Below are positions 1 to 3,744 of a stretch of 5,508 bases of DNA, piece by piece. Numbering within the stretch: position 1 is the stretch's first letter; every line of letters starts with the position of its first letter. A program made the translations under genes and the position numbers. Source of the stretch: Enteractinococcus helveticum (GTDB lineage: Bacteria; Actinomycetota; Actinomycetes; Actinomycetales; Micrococcaceae); assembly GCF_020742345.1 (NCBI RefSeq), contig NZ_DYXC01000053.1, forward strand, positions 1 to 5,508, read 5' to 3'. The notes below the pieces were generated by a model. It was not told where the DNA came from. It worked only from the letters and a program-made list of their open reading frames with translations, and did not search any database.

Positions 1-74
1 CGGCCGGGGTGGCGCACCGGGTGCGCTTTGATGGGCTGAACCGTTGCGCGTGCTGACGAAGAATTCTGGGACAT
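1..74 (-). CDS. Amino-acid ABC transporter permease, N-terminal fragment
   Basis: The minus strand opens with ATG at 74 and stays open to the window edge (24 full codons). The visible peptide begins MSQNSSSARA and ends PVRHPG. From knowledge of the family, a short polar N-terminus ending in a VRHPGRW-type segment just before the first membrane helix is typical of actinobacterial polar amino-acid ABC permeases; no membrane helix is visible here, so the call leans on context. The gene starts 18 bases after the stop of the substrate-binding protein gene on the same strand, the usual binding protein-permease operon order. No strong ribosome-binding site is seen before the ATG, so translation may be coupled to the upstream gene. 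The rest lies outside the window. Confidence 0.65.
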   Translation of the reverse strand, partial: MSQNSSSARATVQPIKAHPVRHPG

Positions 75-92
75 GACGGTATCGGTGCTTTC

Positions 93-1034
93 TTAGCCCT
101 CGAGTTCGGCCAACGGTTGGCCATTGATATGTGCTTGGTCTAGGAGGCCCTCGGTGATGTTCCACTGGGCAAGTACTTCTTGGTAGGTGCCATCGGCAAT
201 TAACTGATCCATGGCAGCAGCCAGCGCGTCACCCAGTTCGGAATCTTTAGGTACCGCGAAACCGTAGGGGGCGGCTTGGAACATCTCGCCGACTTCGACC
301 ATCCGGCCATCGGAGCGTTCCACCGCCCAGGAGAGGATCGGTGAGTCTGCCGAGAACGCATCGGCACGACCCAATATGAGTGCGGTAGCAGCAGTGTCCG
401 AAGTGTCGTAAGCCAGCACGGTAATGGGTGGTTTCCCTGCTGCCACGCACTCGGCAGATTTGGGGCGAACGTCGTCGGTTTCTGACACGGTGGTGCGTTG
501 CACCGCGACCGTCAGGCCGCAAGCGTTATCCGGGTCGATGGTATCTTCCCGGTCGGAGCGTTGAGCCCATCGGACACCGGCGTTCAGGGTGTTCACGAAA
601 TCGTAGTTTGTGCGGCGCTCTTCGGTGTCCGTGAAACCCGAGCCACCGAAATCTAGGGTCCCGGCAGAGACCGCCGGCAGGATCATCGCAAAATCCTGTT
701 CGACCGTTCGCAACTCGAGTCCCAACACTCCGGCTAATGCGCGGGCCAAGTCGACTTCCAGACCGATAATCTCGCCCTGAGAATTCTTGAATTCAAAGGG
801 TGCAAACGGCGGGTTGGTCCCCATACTCAGATAGCCTTTGGCTGCAATGTCATCAGGTACCAGTGCGGCGATCTCAGGGTTTTCGTCCGGGACGATTTCC
901 TGCCATCCCTCGGGGTTGCCTTGCTCTTCGTTCGTCACGCAACCGGTTAGCAGCGCCCCGGTCAGCAGCGCACCGACGATACCTTTGAAGAGTATTCGGG
1001 GTGACGCAAGTGTTGGGCGAGCAGACATGGACAT
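93..1034 (-). CDS. Family 3 ABC transporter substrate-binding lipoprotein (amino-acid type)
   Basis: A 313-aa extracytoplasmic solute-binding protein. Residues 1-32 form a lipoprotein signal peptide: a basic start, a hydrophobic stretch, and the lipobox LLTGC with the lipidated Cys at 32. A polar linker follows, then the SBP_bac_3 fold from about residue 65: GTNPPFAPFEF (72-82), GLEVDLARAL (91-100), and ILPAVSAGTLDFGGSGFTDTEER (118-140), which holds the Arg pair where this family usually contacts the ligand carboxylate. Length is normal for the family. It should capture an amino acid or similar polar compound and deliver it to the permease encoded directly downstream; the exact ligand cannot be told from sequence. 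The start at 1034 is favoured because a promoter -10 box ends six bases before it and no Shine-Dalgarno is present; an in-frame ATG two codons in (1028) is an alternative. Confidence 0.9.
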   Translation of the reverse strand: MSMSARPTLASPRILFKGIVGALLTGALLTGCVTNEEQGNPEGWQEIVPDENPEIAALVPDDIAAKGYLSMGTNPPFAPFEFKNSQGEIIGLEVDLARALAGVLGLELRTVEQDFAMILPAVSAGTLDFGGSGFTDTEERRTNYDFVNTLNAGVRWAQRSDREDTIDPDNACGLTVAVQRTTVSETDDVRPKSAECVAAGKPPITVLAYDTSDTAATALILGRADAFSADSPILSWAVERSDGRMVEVGEMFQAAPYGFAVPKDSELGDALAAAMDQLIADGTYQEVLAQWNITEGLLDQAHINGQPLAELEG

Positions 1035-1040
1035 GGAGGA

Positions 1041-1068
1041 AGTATAGTCGCCCTGAGCCTTGAGTCAG
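1041..1068 (-). promoter_or_regulatory. Promoter of the binding-protein gene, probably leaderless transcript
   Basis: On the minus strand CTGACT (1068-1063) and TATACT (1046-1041) are separated by 16 bases, a good housekeeping sigma match. The -10 hexamer is followed by TCCTCC and then the ATG at 1034, so the predicted transcription start coincides with the start codon. There is no Shine-Dalgarno. Leaderless mRNAs are common in Actinobacteria. Confidence 0.6.
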
Positions 1069-1128
1069 TACAATATTGAGCGAATCTCACGAGACATGTT
1101 CTTCAAAAATATAATGCGGTGGAGTATT

Positions 1129-1358
1129 TTATCGGTTCCGATATATTTGTCGTCGGTGCTCCGCATCAACGACCAGCACGAGTAGTTCGTCGTCATGGAT
1201 ACTCACCAAAATGCGGTAGTCTCCGACACGATAACACCAAAAGCCACTGCTGCATCGAAGGGGTTTGCTCGCCAGCCTCAGCTGCCGTATGCCATAGGTC
1301 TATCAATCCGACGTAGTTGATTGTGCACCTTGGGGGTGAAACGAATCTGATAAGTTAT
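1129..1358 (-). pseudogene. RelE/ParE-type mRNA interferase toxin, degraded
   Basis: Two fragments of a RelE-superfamily toxin lie in different minus-strand frames. The first (1358-1281) reads TYQIRFTPKVHNQLRRIDRP and then MAYGS before TGA at 1280-1278. The second (1284-1129) contains SSGFWCYRVGDYRILVSI and ELLVLVVDAEHRRQIYRNR, matching the family's WRYRVGDYR core and its HRR-x-IYR C-terminus with catalytic-type Arg and Tyr. The joined length is about 77 residues against 85-90 usual, so roughly 10-15 codons of the middle helix are missing together with a frameshift near 1276-1290. The expected start codon, in the ATGA overlap with the antitoxin stop, is now ATA (1358-1356). An active RelE cannot be made. 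The family assignment is firm from the C-terminal motif; inactivation is read directly from the sequence. Confidence 0.8.
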
Positions 1359-1587
1359 CGACTGGTGTCATCCCAATCGACGTCTTCCATGGCAATAGCG
1401 GGCTCACCGGAGTTGTGGAATTCTGCCAGCGAGTCCTTGGCTAAAAATAGTCCTCTTGCTCTTCAAGAAATTGTTTAATTGCTTCCACAGTGTAAAAGCT
1501 CTTCGCACTCCCGGTTCTTTTTGCCAGGGCAGCCAGGCGGCTATCGAGTTCCTCGTCAATTCGGACGTTCAGCTGTGTTTTTGCCAT
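1355..1587 (-). pseudogene. RelB/RHH-type antitoxin, frameshifted
   Basis: The gene starts at ATG 1587, preceded by GGAGG (1599-1595) at a 7-base spacing. The protein begins MAKTQLNVRIDEELDSRLAA, a ribbon-helix-helix DNA-binding strand and helix typical of RelB/CopG-like antitoxins. The reading frame stops at TAG 1443-1441 after 48 residues. Shifted by one base, it continues as LAKDSLAEFHNSGEPAIAME and DVDWDDTSR to TAA at 1357-1355, the expected toxin-binding C-terminus (the xxSGEPAIxxE segment is characteristic). The break lies at TATTTTTAG; one more T in the five-T run would restore a 77-aa protein. The truncated 48-aa product keeps the DNA-binding part and could still repress its own promoter. 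A sequencing error or slippage-based switching at the T run are alternatives to true decay, but the partner toxin is also broken. Confidence 0.8.
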
Positions 1588-1600
1588 CGTGAATCCTCCG

Positions 1601-1613
1601 CTTGTTATACAAG
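1601..1613. promoter_or_regulatory. Inverted repeat, possible antitoxin autoregulatory operator
   Basis: CTTGT-TAT-ACAAG is a perfect 5-bp inverted repeat immediately upstream of the antitoxin Shine-Dalgarno. It overlaps the minus-strand hexamer TATAAC (1609-1604), a possible -10 box. Ribbon-helix-helix antitoxins commonly repress their own operon through short palindromes at this place. No convincing -35 was found, so the promoter itself is uncertain. Confidence 0.4.
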
Positions 1614-1656
1614 TATGACGCAACCAGTGGAAGCCATGCCACCTGTTTTCACCCAC

Positions 1657-1698
1657 TTGACCAACAGCAAGGCAGGATGTTGTGTCCATCGGTACGGT
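1657..1698 (+). promoter_or_regulatory. CRP/FNR-type class II promoter of the cupin gene
   Basis: The site TTGAC-CAAC-AGCAA (1657-1670) matches the FNR/DNR box TTGAY-N4-RTCAA except for one base in the right half. It is followed after exactly 22 bases by TACGGT (1693-1698), a TANNNT -10 hexamer. This puts the box centre at -41.5 relative to a start near 1705, the class II activator geometry. There is no proper -35 hexamer, as expected for an activator-dependent promoter. The block 1650-1698 is 42/49 identical to 3369-3417 upstream of the HMA2-ATPase genes. Confidence 0.65.
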
Positions 1699-1701
1699 TA
1701 G

Positions 1702-1739
1702 CCTACCCATCCTGGTTTGATTTTTGGATGGTCGGTAGG
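1702..1739 (+). other. Imperfect hairpin in the cupin leader, overlapping the ribosome-binding site
   Basis: CCTACC (1702-1707) can pair with GGTAGG (1734-1739), and CATCC (1708-1712) with GGATG (1726-1730), leaving a 3-base bulge (1731-1733) and a 13-base loop. The 3' arm includes most of the Shine-Dalgarno AGGA (1737-1740). The predicted transcription start near 1705 would remove the outermost three pairs, so control of translation is only possible if transcription starts at or before 1702. At the DNA level it might equally be a protein-binding site. Confidence 0.35.
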
Positions 1740-1747
1740 ATGCAAAT

Positions 1748-2152
1748 ATGACTAAATATAATGATCATGGCCCAAATCCCTATGTCGTCAACATCGAAGA
1801 CGCAACGTTAGCGAATGAAAATTTTCGCACCGCGTTGTGGACCGGTGAGAAAATGCAACTCACGTTGATGTCGATTCCAGTCGGCGGAGATGTCGGCCTG
1901 GAAGTACACAACGATACCGATCAGTTCTTACGCCTGGAGCAGGGACGCGGGCGCGTTCAGATGGGGCCATCGAAAGATGAATTCACTTTCGACGAAGAAG
2001 TGTCCGATGACTGGATCATCCTGGTACCCAAAGGTATGTGGCACAACGTCACCAATATCGGTGACGAACCGATGAAGATCTACAGCCTCTATGCCCCACC
2101 GCATCACGCGCACGGCACCGTTCATGCAACACAAGCAGACCAGGACCACTAG
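1748..2152 (+). CDS. Small cupin-domain protein
   Basis: A 134-aa single-domain cupin. Cupin motif 1 is represented by GLEVHNDTDQFLRLEQGRG (residues 50-68), with His54, Gln59 and Glu64 in the places that usually hold metal ligands. Motif 2 is VPKGMWHNVTN (93-103), with the conserved Pro94, Gly96, His99 and Asn103. A His-rich tail (APPHHAHGTVH, 116-126) could bind more metal. Small cupins of this type resemble the C-terminal barrel of mannose-6-phosphate isomerases, but isolated ones have many roles and no reaction can be assigned. The ATG at 1748 is supported by AGGA at 1737-1740, seven bases upstream. It is the first gene of the plus-strand cassette and shares its promoter architecture with the RIC-like gene and the HMA2-ATPase pair, linking it to the same stimulus. 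Confidence 0.88.
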   Translation: MTKYNDHGPNPYVVNIEDATLANENFRTALWTGEKMQLTLMSIPVGGDVGLEVHNDTDQFLRLEQGRGRVQMGPSKDEFTFDEEVSDDWIILVPKGMWHNVTNIGDEPMKIYSLYAPPHHAHGTVHATQADQDH

Positions 2153-2207
2153 TTCGCGCACTCTTGTCCGCCTGGACGTACAACTAGGCCAAAAATCGGC
2201 TCTTAAG

Positions 2208-2238
2208 TATCGTGAGGTTCAACCTTCAAAGACAAGGT
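2208..2238 (+). promoter_or_regulatory. Leader dyad and possible promoter of the first HMA gene
   Basis: ACCTT-N7-AAGGT (2222-2238) lies 31 bases before the first HMA start codon and closely resembles ACCTG-N7-CAGGT (3427-3443), 37 bases before the second HMA gene. The spacers CAAAGAC and AAAAGAG are also alike. A TANNNT hexamer, TATCGT (2208-2213), stands in nearly the same place relative to the dyad as the -10 box of the second copy, but no TTGAC-N4-RTCAA box is found at the matching distance upstream. The dyad may be an operator or a small RNA hairpin. The arrangement ACCTT-N7-AAGGT recalls MerR-family operators, but these usually have longer arms. Confidence 0.4.
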
Positions 2239-2269
2239 ACAACATGACCCACGATTGATAGGAAAACTT

Positions 2270-2515
2270 ATGACTGCCAACACCACCACCCACACCCTGC
2301 TACGCGCTGAAGGCTTCTCATGCCCGTCCTGCGTGAACAAGATCGAAAACCGAGTCGGCTGGTTCAAAGGGGTCGAAGACGTGAAGGTGCATTTCGCAAC
2401 CGCTCGTATTGAAATTGACCACGACGAATCACGGGTATCAGTCGATGACCTCGTCACTGCGGTAGCAAAAGCTGGCTACACAGCTACCCCGTCGGCGTTC
2501 TCAAGACGTTGCTGA
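2270..2515 (+). CDS. HMA-domain metal-binding protein, copy 1 (CopZ-like)
   Basis: An 81-aa soluble heavy-metal-associated domain. The metal-binding loop is GFSCPSC (residues 15-21) with Cys18 and Cys21, in the usual beta-alpha-beta-beta-alpha-beta ferredoxin-like layout: LLRAEGFSC first strand, helix CVNKIENRV, strand VKVHFATARIEI, second helix VDDLVTAVAKAG, then YTATP. Such proteins carry soft metal ions (Cu, Zn, Cd) to a P1B ATPase. The start at 2270 is chosen because AGGA (2260-2263) precedes it at six bases; an in-frame TTG at 2255 overlaps this site and is less likely. It is identical at 64 of 77 aligned positions to the copy at 3481 and ends with four extra residues (SRRC, including a third Cys) because the stop present in copy 2 is lost. 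Its neighbouring ATPase gene is only a stub, so it is either a free carrier or serves the pump of the second module. Confidence 0.88.
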   Translation: MTANTTTHTLLRAEGFSCPSCVNKIENRVGWFKGVEDVKVHFATARIEIDHDESRVSVDDLVTAVAKAGYTATPSAFSRRC

Positions 2516-2621
2516 ACCTGACGGATGATCGATGAATTGGTTTACACAATGGTGGCACGGAAACAGGCCGGTCCTAGCGCTTTCAGGATTATTCATTGTG
2601 GCCTCGTTCGCATGGCACCAT
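2270..2621 (+). repeat. First copy of a duplicated HMA-ATPase module
   Basis: This stretch corresponds to about 3481-3837. The match covers the whole HMA gene, the short gap after it, and the first roughly 30 codons of the ATPase (shared W, WW, G, SG and ASFA positions). The similarity ends near 2621, after which nothing resembles the ATPase. A tandem or inserted duplication followed by deletion of the first pump is the simplest reading. Confidence 0.6.
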
Positions 2622-2708
2622 TGCGGACCTCCACCAACCCGAAAAGTGCTGGGCTGGCATCCTGGCGTGGTATTCGATCATTCAGATGGATCGGGAAAAG
2701 CTGCTTGA
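2532..2708 (+). pseudogene. P1B ATPase N-terminal remnant
   Basis: An ORF of 58 codons starts with ATG at 2532, 16 bases after the copy-1 HMA stop. Residues 1-30 include MNWFTQWWHG and LSGLFIVASFAWHH. This aligns with the start of the intact ATPase at 3745 (VSWIRKWWYG and ISGVLILASFAVEH): the same WxxxWWxG start and the first membrane helix ending SFA-x-x-H. After residue 30 the sequence (CGPPPTRKVL and on to GSGKAA) no longer matches the ATPase and ends at TGA 2706-2708. All catalytic parts are missing, so it cannot pump. A weak GGA (2523-2525) precedes the ATG. It might be kept as a one-helix membrane peptide, but a deletion relic is more likely. Confidence 0.6.
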
Positions 2709-2820
2709 AACTCTTGCAGCACTACGAAGAGCCCAACGCTACGCTGCTGATGTCGTTCTTTTCCTGCACGCGACTGGAATCCCTTGTCCACCCGAGGAAC
2801 TGCCCAGGACGAGCCAGTAA
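2686..2820 (+). CDS. Unrecognised 44-aa ORF, doubtful
   Basis: An ORF from ATG 2686 to TAA 2818-2820 reads MDREKLLETLAALRRAQRYA followed by a segment with one Cys and an acidic-Pro end (PCPPEELPRTSQ). The first half would be a good amphipathic helix. I do not recognise a family. There is no Shine-Dalgarno before it, and it overlaps the ATPase remnant in another frame. It may be the tail of a gene whose front was deleted, or chance. Confidence 0.2.
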   Translation: MDREKLLETLAALRRAQRYAADVVLFLHATGIPCPPEELPRTSQ

Positions 2821-2903
2821 GCGCTGTAGCGAGCCTCGACAACGGCATCGACTTTTGACCTGGACTTTGATGACTCAGGATAAGGACTCAGGACGATCGG
2901 ACG
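2709..2903. other. Spacer without a recognised gene
   Basis: Apart from the doubtful 44-aa ORF, nothing coding was recognised on either strand between the ATPase remnant and the next promoter. A short direct repeat, GACTCAGGA, occurs at 2872-2880 and 2885-2893 (period 13). This may be debris of the lost ATPase copy. Confidence 0.4.
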
Positions 2904-2907
2904 CCAC

Positions 2908-2949
2908 TTGACCAACGTCAAAGACACGCCGGGCGATACATCATAGATT
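2908..2949 (+). promoter_or_regulatory. CRP/FNR-type class II promoter of the RIC-like gene
   Basis: TTGAC-CAAC-GTCAA (2908-2921) is a perfect inverted repeat with five-base arms and the best match in the window to the FNR/DNR box. Exactly 22 bases later comes TAGATT (2944-2949), a TANNNT -10 hexamer, giving a predicted start near 2956 and a box centre at -41.5. The four bases before it (CCAC) are also shared with the two other copies. Confidence 0.7.
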
Positions 2950-2980
2950 GAGGTAACAATCAAGGAAGAGGAGACTTCAG

Positions 2981-3244
2981 ATGACAAATCGCCACATTGA
3001 AAAAGCCGCACAATTGGCCCCTATCGTCGAGCGCGTTCACGGCGGACACCACCCAGAACTCACCCGGGTCCGTGAAATCACCCAGGCACTGCACCAGTCA
3101 GACAACACCGCAAACATCCCGGAGCTCTTTCAAGAGCTACGTACTGTGACAGATAATTATGCGATTCCAAATGACGTTTGTGAGGCATTTGGAGCTATGT
3201 ATCAGGCATTAGAACGCTCCGACAAACAACAAGCCGCTGCCTGA
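2981..3244 (+). CDS. Small protein with RIC/ScdA-like HGxHHPEL segment
   Basis: An 87-aa soluble, helical protein with no signal or membrane segment. Residues 15-27 (IVERVHGGHHPEL) resemble the segment VxxVHGxxHPEL of the hemerythrin-like domain in RIC/YtfE/ScdA di-iron proteins that repair iron-sulfur clusters after nitrosative or oxidative damage. The full RIC protein is about 220-240 residues and has further His and Glu ligands including a C-terminal HMxxEE; these are absent here. The C-terminal half (ELFQELRTVTDNYAIPNDVC) has no motif I can name. It could be a shortened iron-binding relative or a separate family sharing the segment by descent. AGGAG (2969-2973) lies seven bases before the ATG. 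It has its own FNR-type promoter and is followed by a likely terminator, so it is probably transcribed alone. Confidence 0.8.
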   Translation: MTNRHIEKAAQLAPIVERVHGGHHPELTRVREITQALHQSDNTANIPELFQELRTVTDNYAIPNDVCEAFGAMYQALERSDKQQAAA

Positions 3245-3264
3245 GACACGTGCAAGCTCCTTAA

Positions 3265-3305
3265 GATAGAGGGTCGCCGCTCAAACTGATCAGCGACCAT
3301 CTATC
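3265..3305 (+). terminator. Stem-loop terminator after the RIC-like gene
   Basis: GATAGAGGGTCGC (3265-3277) pairs with GCGACCATCTATC (3293-3305), 12 of 13 pairs with one G-A mismatch, around a 15-base loop. It starts 21 bases after the stop codon and is followed by a T-rich but not pure tract (GTTTACTCG, then TTCTTCTT). The strength of the stem favours a terminator, and it separates the RIC-like gene from the next promoter. Confidence 0.6.
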
Positions 3306-3375
3306 GTTTACTCGTCTCGTTCTTCTTCACCAATCCGCGCCCAACAACATCATGTTTCGCAGACTCCACACCCAC

Positions 3376-3417
3376 TTGACCAACATCAAGGCAGATTGCC
3401 GTGCGCATCGGTACGGT
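3376..3417 (+). promoter_or_regulatory. CRP/FNR-type class II promoter of the HMA2-ATPase genes
   Basis: TTGAC-CAAC-ATCAA (3376-3389) fits the box TTGAY-N4-RTCAA fully. After exactly 22 bases comes TACGGT (3412-3417), the same -10 hexamer as before the cupin gene. The start is predicted near 3424, giving a leader of about 57 bases. No -35 hexamer of usual type is present. Confidence 0.68.
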
Positions 3418-3426
3418 GAAAACTGA

Positions 3427-3443
3427 ACCTGAAAAGAGCAGGT
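3427..3443 (+). promoter_or_regulatory. Leader dyad before the second HMA gene
   Basis: ACCTG-AAAAGAG-CAGGT is an inverted repeat with five-base arms, just downstream of the predicted transcription start, so it would lie in the mRNA leader. It matches the dyad before the first HMA gene (2222-2238) in arm length, spacer length and spacer bases. This is the place for a repressor operator or an RNA structure acting on top of the FNR-type promoter. Confidence 0.4.
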
Positions 3444-3480
3444 AAGCACAATCGACCGTTCTCAACGTAAGGAGCACACC

Positions 3481-3714
3481 ATGCCCGACAACACTATGAC
3501 CCACACCCTGTTACGAGCTGAAGGCTTTTCCTGCCCATCTTGCGTCAACAAGATTGAAAAACGCGTGGGCCGTCTCGACGGCGTCGATGCGGTAAAGGTG
3601 CATTTTGCCACAGCACGCATAGAAGTCGACCACGACGAATCGCAAACCTCAGTTGATGATCTGGTGGACGCGGTAGCCAAGGCCGGCTACACAGCGACGC
3701 CTTCCGCATTCTAG
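3481..3714 (+). CDS. HMA-domain metal-binding protein, copy 2 (CopZ-like)
   Basis: A 77-aa heavy-metal-associated domain with GFSCPSC (residues 15-21; Cys18 and Cys21) and the standard ferredoxin-like order of strands and helices. AAGGAG (3469-3474) precedes the ATG by six bases. It ends TPSAF and TAG. The ATPase gene follows 30 bases later in the same reading frame, so this protein is the likely metal donor to, or regulatory domain of, that pump. Most zinc/cadmium and copper P1B ATPases carry such a domain at their own N-terminus; here it is encoded separately, divided from the pump only by the stop and ten codons. It differs from copy 1 at 13 of 77 positions, clustered at residues 31-37 (loop after the first helix) and 55-56. 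Confidence 0.9.
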   Translation: MPDNTMTHTLLRAEGFSCPSCVNKIEKRVGRLDGVDAVKVHFATARIEVDHDESQTSVDDLVDAVAKAGYTATPSAF

Positions 3715-3744
3715 AAACGGCCTCGTTGGAAGAAGGGTTCTCAA

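Noticed and set aside
1657..1662. TTGACC as a normal -35 box before the cupin, RIC-like and HMA2 genes
   Set aside because: The only conserved -10 hexamers are 30 bases further on in all three cases, too far for a -35/-10 pair but exact for a class II activator site.
1441..1710. Extended antitoxin start upstream of 1587
   Set aside because: The extra N-terminal residues cross the operator and promoter area, while ATG 1587 has GGAGG at ideal spacing and gives the usual antitoxin start.
2164..2183. TTGTCC...GGACGTACAA dyad after the cupin gene, as an FNR box or terminator
   Set aside because: The TTG and CAA ends are 20 bases apart and not 14, and no T tract follows the stem, so neither label fits.
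2525..2911. 128-aa open frame on the plus strand across the spacer
   Set aside because: It overlaps the readable ATPase remnant in another frame, has irregular basic composition and shows no family motif.
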